From positions 545,360,001 through 545,424,000 of the forward strand of contig NC_092335.1 in NCBI RefSeq assembly GCF_046630445.1: a stretch of 64,000 nucleotides of DNA, in the 5' to 3' direction. Within the stretch, counting starts at the first letter, position 1. Every line of letters starts with the position of its first letter. The stretch is from Rutidosis leptorrhynchoides (taxonomy: Eukaryota > Streptophyta > Magnoliopsida > Asterales > Asteraceae). Made by a program: the position numbers and the translations under genes. The notes below the pieces were generated by a model. The model searched no databases, was not told the DNA's origin, and was given only the letters and a program-made list of their open reading frames with translations. Below, piece by piece: positions 36,004 to 48,957 of this stretch.

Positions 36004-36308
36004 AATATTACTTGTAAATATATATAATGATATTAAATTTATATGATTAAAAATATATAATTAGTATATTCATTTATGTAATAAAACTTGATAATTAAAA
36101 TGTATTCATATATGTATAGTATATTGAATATATATGTATATGGCTTCGAAGTTAGTTATTAAACAATAGAAACACTTAATTGTTAGTCGATTGATATTAA
36201 ACGAAGTTAAAAATGAATACTTATAAAAATAAAATATATAATTGTAAGTTATTATATAATATATTTACATAATTTCTATACATAATTATTATGGGTATAT
36301 ATATATAT

Positions 36309-36404
<96 letters not shown>

Positions 36405-36446
36405 TTACATAATTTCTATACATAATTATTATGGGTATATTATAGA

Positions 36447-36540
<94 letters not shown>

Positions 36541-36599
36541 GAAGAAATTAGAATATTTCAACCTATGAAAATATTAGTATGTTAATATTAAATTGTTAT

Positions 36600-37045
36600 A
36601 TTAATGTTATAAGTATTACTATTATTATTAATATTATTATTAATATCACTATTAACAATATAATCAATAATTATTATCATTAATAATTATTATTATCAGT
36701 ATTATTAATATTAATAATTATTATTATCAATAATATAATTACTAATATTATTATTATCATTAATAATATCAATATTATTATAATTAGTATTATTATTAGT
36801 ATCACTAATAATATTATTATTATCATTTTTATTATTATTATTATCATTATTATTAATTATTAAACCTATTAAATTTATCATTTTTATTATTTTTAATATC
36901 ATCATATTATTATTATTATCATTATTTTTAAATTTATTATTATCAGTATCTTATCAATAATAATAATATTATTATTATTAATATAATTATTATTAATTAG
37001 TATTGTTACTAATATATTTATTAATATTAATATTAATTATATAAT
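36600..37045. repeat. Degenerate (TTA)n/(ATT)n expanse
   Basis: About 450 bp of imperfect trinucleotide repeats, with the same block at 46620-47060 in the 3' LTR. Long frames across it are low-complexity and not genes. Confidence 0.9.
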
Positions 37046-38010
37046 TTATAAAAATCAGAAAAAGGGATTAGATTCAGTTTCAAGTATCTATCAATCTGTA
37101 GATAATTTTGTTTCCTGTCTCTAAACTGGTTACCAATCGATCTCCATTCACTGATACAAACAAATTCTGTTAAAAATCAACTTCAACTTTTATTTTTTTA
37201 TTCATTTATTTATGTTCTTGATTTATTATCTTGTCGACCTTTAATTGCTATAAAACTCGATCAAATCTAGTGTTGAGTGATACCAGTCGACCTTACATTA
37301 TCAACTGAATTACAAATACCTTTTACAGCTTTTAATTTGATCGAATTTAACAAGAAAAATTCAAGAACACAGGTTCTGCTATGTTCGCGTGTCATTTTTT
37401 TAAAAAGCTCGAATTCGAATTTAATTTCAAAATCTATAAATGTAGTGTTGTTAGGAATCTTCCACTCAATTTTCCTGTAAAGTTACAGCCTTCAATTTCC
37501 ATTATCGAATCCGAATTTACGAGTCAAAGTTCTAATTTCAAAAGTCAACAATATTGTTCATCACGAAATTCGTAATCGTGTTGAAGTTTTTGGATCAATT
37601 GAGGATCCAGAAAGTTTATAGGTCTGATTTAGAACCTTTTTCATGAAGAAACCATAGTCTAAAATAGTCTTCAATTCGTAATCAAGTTTAAAGTGTTCAT
37701 CGCGTTATTTTTAAACTGCAGCTGTTTTAGAATTTTTTTTGTTTTAATTAATTCAAGAACCAAAATAGGTCGATTATATTTTGTTTGAAAGTCCTAAAAC
37801 CAAACTTATTACTCGTGGTTATTAATTTGATTCATCCCTGGTCGACTTGAAATTTGAAGAAGAAGGAGAAAAAGAAAACAGAAATATAAATGTTTTAAAT
37901 AAATTTAAGGTGAATATAAGATCAGAAAAACGGGTTTGGCTGGTGTAACAACCCAACATTGATTTACCAAAAACACGACCCAAAAAAAAAATTTATGTGA
38001 CTGCCCATCG

Positions 38011-38085
38011 GGACGGCGTCCAGAAATCGGGACGGCGTCCAGCCTTTACAACTGGGACGGCGTCCAAGGATTTGGGACGGCGTCC
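38011..38085. repeat. GGACGGCGTCC palindrome tetrad, left
   Basis: Perfect copies at 38011-38021, 38030-38040, 38055-38065, 38075-38085; start-to-start 19, 25, 20 bp. The palindrome has an odd centre (GGAC-GGC-GTCC). Confidence 0.9.
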
Positions 38086-38754
38086 CAATGAACTAAAAAG
38101 TACTGATCAGTTTTTGTTTACACGCGAGCGAAAAACTCGCTCCCCGACACTTTTCAACGAAACCATTTTCACAGTATGACATATTAAGTAAAACTAACAT
38201 ATTGCCACCATAAAAACAAGTTTTACAACCCCGGGCTCACAATGACCCGTTTTACAAATAAAGTAGCAGTTTCGACCCATTTATCTCTTTAGACGGATTA
38301 GAACTCTACAACCCAACCCGATACCAAGAGCATAATCCCGGGGACTACCAAAACCCCCATCCGCGTCCAATTATCCGAAAGCTACCCCATCAAGCCCAAC
38401 CGCTCCTGCACGTCTAGTCTAACAACTAGCTAGCATCAATAACACAATACCTGTAAAAAGGTAAACAACGAGAGGGGTAAGCCGAGGCTTAGTGAATGCA
38501 ATAATTATACACATACATATATAATATACCTACTTGCAAACACTTACTCACATACCGCATACATGCTAGCAACACAATTAGCTTATCATCACAATTACAA
38601 GCTATAACCTCCAATAATCAAGCTAGCATAACAAAAGCATATATAATATGAACAAATATAATATGCTTACGCTACAACACAAATAACCATGGTTAACCAA
38701 TAGTACAAGGGAACGGCGCTCGCGAAAACGCCATCGGTGTTCATAACATCCGTT

Positions 38755-39005
38755 AGGGCACTTAACACCTCGCACCACTAACCCCTAGGGTGGCACCTTA
38801 ACACCTCGGCACATCACCCCGAGTGGCATCTTAACACCTCGATGCAACACTCATTATTTTACGGAGTGGTGTCTTAACACCTCGACACTACACTCCTAGG
38901 TGGCATCTTAACACCTCGATGCTACACCCGAGTGGCATCTTAACACCTCGATGCTACACTCTTCACGTGAAACATGGTGTCTTAACACCTCGACACTACA
39001 CATTT
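38755..39005. repeat. Seven-unit tandem repeat around TTAACACCTC with covarying arms
   Basis: Units share TTAACACCTC. Five are flanked by complementary arms: GCATC/GATGC in three and GTGTC/GACAC in two. The first two units (38758-38776 and 38793-38812) do not pair. Spacing is irregular (about 25-60 bp). Confidence 0.88.
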
Positions 39006-40031
39006 CACGCTACAACAAATAGATACATTATATACCTACGCATATAATTATTCCACTCACCTCGAATTGCCCGCACAAGTCATAAACATAAATCGCCTCC
39101 AAAAGCAACCGAGCAAACATTTTACCTATAATACGCATATAGATATACAGACAATCAACATACATTCTCTACGAGAGAATTCGACTTCAACACCCTTAAC
39201 CAAGGGTTTACACCTATCACCACAAACCGCCCATTTAGACACATAAAGTGGACTTCACCAATTACCACTACGGGTGGTAATTCCGACCCATCCAACAAGT
39301 ACAATTTAACCAAAATTGCTTATCATCCAATTAATCCAAAATTAAAGTCATTACCAAATTTAACCCATCTAAGTCAACCCATTTTGACATAAGTCCCAAA
39401 AACATCTTTAATCACTAACGGCTAGTGACTAACTTTCCAAAATACCATTTAACACTTGAATCAAACATTTATATACTTGGTTCATCAAATCTTGACCCAT
39501 AACTTAGTTTGACACCGAATCAAGCTTACTTGACCCAAAATACCCATTCGACCCATTTGACCTAGATTAGGGTTTACACCCAAAAATCAAGTCAACACAA
39601 GTGTTCTAAGGTTTAACTAACACATGCAAGGTCCAAACTAACAATTCCATCAATTGAAACCCTAAGTCACCAATTCGGGTTTACATACATGAATCTTCCC
39701 CAAAAACCCCCAAACTTCACAATAAATGGGTTATAACTCTAACTAGCACAAACTTTAACTCAAACAATAATCTTAACAAAGAAATTCGGATTTAGAGCTT
39801 ACCAACACTACCACCACGTAGCCGTGAACGAGGTGAACAACTTTAACTCTTGAGACCCGACCCGAATCACACTTCTTCTTCTCCAAATCCCCAACTCTCT
39901 CTCGCTAGAACCTCTCTCTCTCACTAGGGTTTGATGAGAGTGTTTGAGAAGGTGAAATGGGGATAAGAATGAGAGTGGATCAGTTTTAATGGCTCAAAAC
40001 CGACCCCCAAGTGAAAAGACTCAAATACCCT

Positions 40032-40151
40032 CTTTTAAAACCTTTAAAATACAGCTGCTGGCCTGTCAGGCACTTTGGACGGTGTCCAAAATGGCTGAAC
40101 GGCGTCCCATCCTTCATTCTTGGACGGCGTCCTAAAGTCTGGACGGAGTCC
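40032..40151 (-). promoter_or_regulatory. GGACGGCGTCC palindrome tetrad, right, upstream of TATA-like box
   Basis: Copies at 40077-40087, 40097-40107, 40122-40132, 40141-40151, three of them with one change; start-to-start 20, 25, 19 bp, the mirror of the left tetrad. On the minus strand TTTTAAAAG (40040-40032) follows 37 bp downstream. Confidence 0.55.
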
Positions 40152-40416
40152 CAATGAACTGAGTCTGAAACTGAACTTGTTTTGGTCGTAACTTTCAAAC
40201 CGTAGCTCCGTTTTTGATGAACCAAATATCGTTGGGAACGTAATGAGATTTACTATCAAATGGTAAGGTTTTAGAACATCAACTCCAACTTTATTTGGGA
40301 TCCAAATATACACTTACATGCCTCGTATTTTGAATGTCGTTCGAAATAACTCGTAACTGAAAACGGGTGTCACAGCTGGATGGATTGTGTGTGGTTCGGG
40401 TTAGCGTGAGGTTGCG

Positions 40417-40446
40417 GGTTCGAGCCCTGCTGGTGACATTTTTTTT
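40417..40446 (+). promoter_or_regulatory. tRNA-like B box and T8 run (LTR1 copy)
   Basis: GGTTCGAGCCC (40417-40427) matches the Pol III B box; T8 at 40439-40446 is a Pol III-type terminator. The A-box-like TGGCTGGATGG that should precede it is split by the solo LTR (GCTGG TSD). Confidence 0.4.
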
Positions 40447-40477
40447 CTTTCAAAAGCTTAGTTTTTAAAGGTAGTTA

Positions 40478-41110
40478 TTTTATTTTTATTTTTATTGTCA
40501 TTATTATCATTATTATTATTATAAGTATTATTAATATTACTATTATTATTAATTTTATCATTTTCGTATTATTATCATTATTATGATTATTATTATTATT
40601 ATGATTATTATTATTATTATTATTATTATTAAAATAATAAAATTTATTATTATTTTCATTAATATTAGTATTAGTATCATTTATTAATTATTAGTATTAT
40701 TATTATTATTATTAATAACATAACTATTATTATTAATATTATCATTATTTGTATTAATATGATTATTAGTATTGTTATTATTAAACTTATTATCATTATT
40801 ATCATTAGTAGTAAAAGGGTTATTTTTATAGTTATTATTATTATCAGTATTATTATTGTTATCATTATTACTAAAAGTACCATTATTTTTAAATCTATCA
40901 TTTTATTAAAAATTAGCATTATCATTTAAAGTAACATTTTACTAAAATTATCATTTTGTTATCAATAAAAACTATCATTATTATTATTAGAATTATCATT
41001 ATCACTATTATTTTTAGTAACCTTATTATCACTACAATTATTATTAAAGTTATTAACATTAATACTAATATCATTATTTTTATGATTATTATTACTAATA
41101 CTAAAATATT
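40478..41110. repeat. Degenerate (TTA)n expanse
   Basis: Imperfect ATT/TTA repeats matching 48060-48670 in LTR2. Confidence 0.9.
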
Positions 41111-41250
41111 TTAATTTACCTTTTTAAATTAGCATTAAATACTTATTTCAAATATTGAAAATAAATATATATTAAGTTTTAATACATGATATGAAATTTC
41201 TAAACATCAAAATAGGATATTTATAATAAATGACTTATCATATATTTAAA

Positions 41251-41352
<102 letters not shown>

Positions 41353-42376
41353 TTTAAGTATAAAAAATATATAAATGAATATAGTTTATAAATTATTAAT
41401 ATAATAAGAATATTAATAATATAAATATATAAACTTGTTCGATTACGATTATATGTTTTAATATATATAATTGATATAGGTTCGTGAATCCGAGGCCAAC
41501 CCTGCAATTGTTCAGTTCAGTCGTATGCATATTTTTACTAAAAAATATCGTATCGTGAGTTTCACTTACTCCCTTTTTAAATGCTTTTACAATATATTTT
41601 TAGGCTGAGAATACATGCGCTGCTTTTATAACTGTTTTACGAAATAGACACAAGTACTTAAAACTACATTCTATGGTTGGATTATGAATACCGAATATCG
41701 CCCCTTTTTAGCTCGGTAGCCTAAGAATTAGGGAAATGGCCCCTAATTGACGCGAATCCTAAAGATAGATATATTAGACCTAACAAGTCCCATCCGGGTT
41801 ACGGATGCTTTAGTACTTCGACTTGTATATCATATCCGATGAGAGTCCCGGAATGATGGGGGATATTCTATATGCATCTTGTTAATGTCAGTTACCAGGC
41901 GTTCACCATAATGAATGATATTTTTATGCAGATTGCGAAATTCCTGTATGATGTTTATGAAAATGAAATCTTGTGGTCTATTAAAAATATTGAAATGATT
42001 GTTATGTTAAACCTGTGAACTCACCAACCTTTTGATTGACACTTTTAAGCATGTTTATTCTCAGGTATGAAAAAAATCTTTCGCTGTGCATTTGCTCATT
42101 TTAAAGACATTACTAGGAGTCATTCATGGCGTATTTCAAAAGACGTTGCATTCAAGTCATTCGAGTTCAAAAAGACGCTTATTAAGTTAATGACAGATTA
42201 GTCATTCATATTGTGGGATTCATATATCATTTGTATCAAAAGGTTATATTTTGAAATGAGTTTGTCTTTTAAACTGAATGCAATGTTTGTAAAACATATC
42301 ATATAGAGGTCAGTACCTCGCATTGGGACCAGATGTTGAAGTGTTCGTCCAGGTAGATTAGGATGGGCCCTCACAG

Positions 42377-42389
42377 TTGGTATCAGAGC
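42377..42389 (+). other. LARD1 primer-binding site (tRNA-Met type)
   Basis: TTGGTATCAGAGC one base after the LTR end. Confidence 0.92.
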
Positions 42390-42776
42390 GTAGGTATTAG
42401 CGAACTAGGTCTTTCATTAGTGTGTCTAACTGATAGTTGTTAAGATACATTAGTGAGTCTGGACTCTGACCGTGTCTGCATGTCAAAAGTTTTGCTTATC
42501 AATTCTTGTCGAAAAATTTTCTGCTTAACATTCTAAGTCTAGACACGTCTTATTGCATTTATTGCATAGATAGTGTATAGATAAATTCATATCTTAGCGT
42601 ATCTGTTACTATAAACTCTGCCTGACATCTTCCGAATATTCCTCCGTAACTTATGGGATTTTGGTATTATATATGCATATGTAAATTATGTATTGCAGGG
42701 TACTAATCTACGTCCTATAATCTATTTTATATCAAAAATCATTTCATAGCGAAAATCCTTTATCTAACCGTGTAAG

Positions 42777-43301
42777 ATGAATTCTGCAACCAGTTCAAGT
42801 TCCTCGGATTCCGACAGCTATTCCGACATGGATTTCCACTCGAGCTCCGAAAGCAGTGTAACCAGAATGGATCAACCAATTAGCCATCATCTATTCTGGA
42901 TGAATTGGAGATGATTTCATAGTAGACTTAATCAATGGAGACAAGAAGAAGGCGATCCTTTCCATCAACCAAATAGCCCTCTTGGCGAAGAACCTGAAGC
43001 ACTTACCGGCGAACCAGTTCGAAACACCATTTTCACTCTCATTGCCAGGATAGCTAGCAACGATTACATAATATCTACAATTCTAAACCTTATTCATCCG
43101 CTTGTTCCAACCGCCAATCATCCTGGAGTAATAGAAGAAGTCAACGAGTTTCACGCTCGAGTTGTAGTTTTGGAGAATATGGTGCAAACTTTACAAGCAC
43201 CAGCAGTACCACCAACAACAGTACCACCAGTATCAACCGTTGTACCACCAACAACACAAGCCTCAACACCACACGTCTCAACATCACAATATATACCTTG
43301 A
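42777..43301 (+). pseudogene. LARD1 conserved gag-like ORF
   Basis: ATG at 42777, 174 codons, stop TGA 43299-43301, one in-frame TGA at 42912-42914 (at a position that is Trp in LARD2). Domain order is as in the LARD2 ORF: Ser/Asp-rich head, MDQPISHHLFWMNW, acidic-proline segment, short coiled coil (GVIEEVNEFHARVVVLENMV), Pro/Thr/Val-rich tail. Starts about 390 nt after the primer site. The codon that is TAG in LARD2 and LARD3 is still TGG here. Confidence 0.68.
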
Positions 43302-44354
43302 GCATAATCAGCGTTCTACGTATCATTCTACATCGATTATCTTCGTTCTAAATATCGTTCTACATCATTTATCTTAGTTCTACACAGCGATTATGTAACC
43401 TCTAAAGTTTTAGAGATTATGTATTCTAGTTCTAACGGTAAATCAAATGAGCTTAATATCATATTGACTCATTAAATCCATGATTACATCAGGAGAAAAT
43501 ATATATGTAAGTATATTTTCATAAAGATTGTAATTAAAAATTCTTACGTACAAACTGTTAATTGTGGAAATATTTCAACGGGTAGGTAATACCCGAGAAA
43601 TATTTAGATTTCACATTTATATGTTAAACTGTACATTCTTCAATTCTGATTCAACAGCCTTTAACTATCCTACTTACAACCACAGATATACGTATCCGTT
43701 CATTCAAAGCACAACCATTTTCATTCAAATTCAAATTTCATATTCAAATTTTGACCGATCAGAATTCAAGTCAAGTTTTAACAGGTGGCATAATGAAGAA
43801 AATATTGGACAAAATAAAACTTATTATAAACAAACTAATTATGTATGTGAAATTCTGTTATGAATCCACGCTAACAATATCCTAGCTAACTGTTCCTATA
43901 TCCGTAATGACTATTTCCTTGTAATATAGTAGTCTTGGTTAAACCTGAGAGAATATAATATAATCTTGACTATTAAGACAATAGTTATACAATACGTCGG
44001 ATAAATCGTAAGGCACATGTACACAATACATTTAGATTAATTCTAAGACAATAGTTGTACAATGGGTCACGATTGCGTCTTAGGCAATACGTATACAATA
44101 CGTCTTGATTAATTAAATTATATATTGAACTATTGGACTATTGGACTATATTTGGACTAATAACAGTGGACCACTAACATTGGACAATTAAAAGGTATTA
44201 AAATATTGATTATAATATATGAAACTAAACATTTATTCGAGTTTGCCACTTGATTTCATCTTAAACATCATTTGTATCTTGACGATTACAATCTCTGTTC
44301 AAACCCTTCGAAATTCTTGAAACACATCTCAGATTGATAACCAATGATTCAGAT
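43302..44354 (+). other. LARD1 non-coding internal region
   Basis: Contains a cluster of four degenerate repeats of GACAATA-N3-TACAATACGTC type (43978-44113), also found in the LTRs near 500-560, 3320-3450 and 57325-57415. Also short 'ggactattggacta' repeats (44128-44190). A 99-codon plus-strand frame (43564-43863) is not conserved in LARD2 and is not called. Confidence 0.6.
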
Positions 44355-44533
44355 ATGGTAACATTGAATGCTGATGAAGCAGCAAAAGTTGTGGATGGTC
44401 TTAATGGCCAAAAGTTTGATGATAAAAAATGGAGTGTTGGAAACGCTCAATAGAAAATTTGATACTGGAAAGCGGATTAAGCAAAATTATGAAGGAGACT
44501 GTGAACAAAGCACAAAGACTAAACCTGTACTTA
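44355..44533 (+). pseudogene. Captured poly(A)-binding-protein RRM fragment (LARD1 copy)
   Basis: Plus-strand reading MVTLNADEAAKVVDGLNGQK then FDDKKWSVGNAQ to a stop at about 44451, then homologous DNA to the LARD2 copy through a one-base insertion (KRIKQ...). It matches the C-terminal half of an RRM of plant poly(A)-binding proteins (ADEAAKAV.xLNGKKFDDKEW-type, from memory). Sense orientation. The NGQKFDDKKW block is better preserved than in LARD2; the linker is better preserved in LARD2. Confidence 0.72.
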
Positions 44534-45830
44534 TAGAATCTAGATGATTCGGTATCTGACGGCATCTTTAGCGAATACCTTGCTCCTTACTTATTCTAAA
44601 TTCCTGCGAAAGAATTTTCTACATTATCCATCGAACTCAGAAGTTCCAAAATATCATCATAAATATCTTCGATATTTCTGAGGATATTTTCATAAATATT
44701 CTTGTTCAAAATTATTTATCTCTTCGTGCTATCAGTATTAAATTATAAGGAAACTATTTTAGTTTCTAAATTCTCTAACCTTCGAGTTTAAATTATGAAT
44801 GATTTTTTGGAGAAGTGTTGGGAATGAAAAGCATGAGTTAGTATAATACAATGGCGCCTGGCCAACGTGGTTATATTACAGTAAGTCATGCTGAATTTCT
44901 AATGGAACATAATGATGGTTCACAGATCATACCGTCATCATGTTCCATGTTACATAACTCTTTCATTCTACTTAACCTCTGAACATATCAAGAAAATATA
45001 TTCTTGATAGTTCTATCCTCAGCGATTCTGGTAATTTGACAAATCAAATCGTGCTATTACCTTTCCTTTCTGCATAGTATATTATGATCATTCGAAACTC
45101 CATACCTACGAATTCTGGACCATTACTAGCTTCACTGAAAGCCGAGAAGAGAAAACAAAAGCATGGAACTCCGAATTATAAGGGAAAATATAAAGCCCGA
45201 TAACAACATTGAAATTACAAACCGTGATTATCAATGCGTATAGCAACATAAAGACACGGGAGAATTAGAAATACTATAACCCCAAGGGCGAAGTAAAAGT
45301 ATACAGATTCCTCCGGTGGTAGTTGAAAAAGAAGAATGACAGATACGATAGTCAGGAAAATATAAAAGATAAGAACAGGATTAAGCATTTTCACAATTTT
45401 TTGGATGTATGAACAGAGAAAGAAAGTATAAGAGTGGTGAAAATAATGGAACGGAAGAGGTTAATTTATAAAGGAAATATCAGACATAACAATCGAGGTA
45501 GATCACCGCATTTAATTAAAGAGATCCTAATTTCCTTGATTACCGAAGAATCAAATCTGATATAGATTACGAAGATTTTCTTTAAATCCCTTAAATTCCG
45601 GAATTCAACCCTGACTATGTCAAAAGTTAAGACGAATCTTTATTATACACATTTCACTCTTTTGTGATAGCTTCACTCGTACTCTTTGAGTAATCGAATT
45701 ATTTTATCCATGTTGCTTAATGTTGATAAAATTCTATTTTCAACTTGTATTCGTCATGAAAATATTCTAGTTGTAGACCATGACGACCTCACTCAAATTT
45801 CGGGACGAAATTTCTTTAATGGGTAGGTAC
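44534..45830 (+). other. LARD1 3' internal non-coding region and primer tract
   Basis: Homologous to 7749-8898 of LARD2 inverted. Ends in 'aatgggtaggtac' directly before the 3' LTR, the same junction as in LARD2 and the chromovirus. Confidence 0.65.
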
Positions 45831-46004
45831 TGTGACGACTCGGAAATTTCTGACCAAATTTAAACTTAATCTTTATATGATTTCGACACGATAAACAAAG
45901 TCTGTTAAGCCGAGTCTCAAAATTTTTGAACTGTTTTCATGAATTCATTTAACCTTCGACCCTTTCCGACGATTCACGAACAACTAATTGTAAAATTGAT
46001 ATGG

Positions 46005-46100
<96 letters not shown>

Positions 46101-46184
46101 TATAATTTGAAAGGTTATTAAACTATAGTATGAAACTGTGTTATAAATAATTATGTAAAATAATATATTAAGTAATGAAATTAT

Positions 46185-46232
<48 letters not shown>

Positions 46233-47960
46233 CTTGTAAATATATATAATGATATTAAACTTATATGATTAAAAATATATAATTAGTATATTCATTTATG
46301 TAATAAAGCTTGATAATTAAAATGTATTCATATATGTATAGTATATTGAATATATATGTATATGGCTTCGAAGTTAGTTATTAAACAATAGAAACACTCA
46401 ATTGTTAGTCGATTGATATTAAACGAAGTTAAAAAAGAATACTTATAAAAATACAATATATAATTGTAAGTTATTATATAATATATTTACATTATTTCTA
46501 TACATAATTATTATAGGTATATTATAGATATATATGTATATATATATAATTTATAAATATTATATGAAGAAATTAGAATATTTCAACCTATGAAAATATA
46601 TGTATGTTAATATTAAATTGTTATATTAATGTTATAACTATTACTATTATTATTAATATTATTATTATTATTAATATCATTATTAAAAATAAAATCATTA
46701 ATTATTATCATTAATAATTATTATTATCAGTATTATTAATATTATTAATTATTATTATCAATAATATAATTACTAATATTATTATTATCATTAATAATAT
46801 CAATATTATTATATTTAGTATTATTATTAGTATCACTAATAATATTATTATTATCATTTTTAATATTATTATCATTATTATTAATTATTAAACTTATTAA
46901 AATTATCATTTTTGTTATTTTTAATATCATCATATTATTATTATTATCATTATTTTTAAATTTATTATTATTAGTATCTTATCAATAATAATATTATTAT
47001 TATTATTAATATAACTATTATTAATTAGTATTGTTACTAATATATTTATTAATATTAATATTAATTATACAATTTATAAAAATCTGAATAAGGGATTAGA
47101 TTCAGTTTCAAGTATATATCAATCTGTAGATAATTTTGTTTCTTATCTCTAAACTGGTTACCAACCGATCTCCATTCACTGATACAAACAAATTCTGTTA
47201 AAAATCAACTTCAACTTTTATTTTTTTTATTCATTTATTTCTGTTCTTGATTTATTATCTTGTCGACCTTTAATTACTATAAAACTCGATTAAATCCAGT
47301 GTTGAGTGATACCAGTCGACCTTACATTATCAACTAAATTACAAATACCTTTTATAGCTTTTAATTTGATCGAATTTAACAAGAAAAATTCAAGAACACA
47401 GGTTCTGCTATGTTCGCGTGTTATTTTTTTTAAATGCTTGAATTCGAATTTAATTTAAAAATCTATAAATGTAGTGTTGTTAGGAATCTTATACTCAAAC
47501 TTCTTGTAAAGTTACAGCCTTCAATTTCCATTATCGAATCCGAATTTACGAGTCAAAGTTCTAATTTCAAAAGTTAACAATATTGTTCATCACGAAATTC
47601 GTAATCGTGTTGAAGTTTTTGGATCAATTGAGGATCCAGAAAGTTTATAGGTCTGATTTAGAACCTTTTTTATGAAGAAACCATAGTCTAAAATAGTCTT
47701 AAATTCATAATCAAGTTTAAAGTGTTCATCGCGTTTTTTTTTAAACTGCAGTTATTTTCGATTTTTTTTAATTAATTCAAGAACCAAAATAGGTCGATTA
47801 TATTTCATTTGAAAGTCCTAAAACCAAACTTATTACTCGTGGTTATTAATTTGATTCATCCCTGGTCGACTTGAAATTTGAAGAAGAAGGAGAAAAAGAA
47901 AATAGAAATATAAATGGTTTAAATAAATTTAAGGTGAATATAAGATCAGAAAAATGGGTT

Positions 47961-48034
47961 TAGTTGGATGGTTTGTGTGAGGTTCGGGTTAGCGTGAGGT
48001 CGCGGATTCGAGCCCTGCTGGTGACATTTTTTTT
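47961..48034 (+). ncRNA. tRNA-like module with A box, B box and T8 terminator
   Basis: TAGTTGGATGG (47961-47971) resembles a Pol III A box, GATTCGAGCCC (48005-48015) a B box, 33 nt apart, with T8 at 48027-48034. Total about 70 nt. It could be a decayed tRNA gene or SINE head carried in the LTR. No full cloverleaf was demonstrated, so this is a weak call. Confidence 0.35.
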
Positions 48035-48170
48035 AAAGCTTAGTTTTTAATGGTAGTTATTTTATTTTTATTTTTATTATCATTATCACTATTATTATTA
48101 TTATAAGTATTATTAATATTATTATTATTATTATTAATTTTATAATTTTCGTATTATTATCATTATTATG

Positions 48171-48205
<35 letters not shown>

Positions 48206-48805
48206 GAAAATAATAAAATTTATTATTATTTTCATTAATATTAGTATTAGTATCATTTATTAATTATTAGTATTATTATTATTATTAATAACATAAGTAT
48301 TATTATTAATATTATCATTATTAGTATTGTTATTATTAAATTTATTATCATTATTATCATTAGTAGTAAAAGGGTTATTTTTATAGTTATTATTATTATC
48401 AGTATTATTATTGTTAACATTATTACTAAAAGTATCATTATTTTTAAATCTATCATTTTATTAAAAATTAGCATTATCATTTAAAGTAACATTTTACTAA
48501 AATTATCATTTTGTTATCAATAAAAACTATCATCATTATTATTAGAATTATCATTATCACTATTATTTTTAGTAACCTTATTATCACTACAATTATTATT
48601 AAAGTTATTAACATTAATACTAATATCATTATTTTTATGATTATTATTACTAATACTAAAATATTTTAATTTACCTTTTTAAATTAGCATTAAATACTTA
48701 TTTCAAATATTGAAAATAAATATATATTAAGTTTATTACATGATATGAAATTTATAAACATCAAAATAGGATATTTATAATAAATGACTTATCATATACT
48801 TTAAA

Positions 48806-48957
<152 letters not shown>

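Larger units (their letters stand above)
37944..40374 (-). mobile_element. Solo LTR inside LARD1 5' LTR
   Basis: 2431 bp, plus-strand ends TGTAACAACC ... GGGTGTCACA; TSD GCTGG on both sides (37939-37943, 40375-40379). The uninterrupted target is visible in LTR2 at about 47955-47972. Orientation is judged minus: after the palindrome cluster at 40077-40151 the minus strand has a TATA-like TTTTAAAAG (40040-40032), then a CT/GA-rich leader ('ctctcactagggtttg' inverse). A palindrome tetrad sits near each end, with a seven-unit tandem repeat at about 38755-39005. No ORF of note. Confidence 0.93.

Noticed and set aside
36296-36539. Possible CRISPR-like or satellite array around two (AT)n runs
   Set aside because: Only a local duplication around microsatellites in one LTR; no spacers and wrong kingdom.
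43564-43863. 99-codon frame in the LARD1 interior
   Set aside because: Not maintained in LARD2 at the homologous place; no motif.
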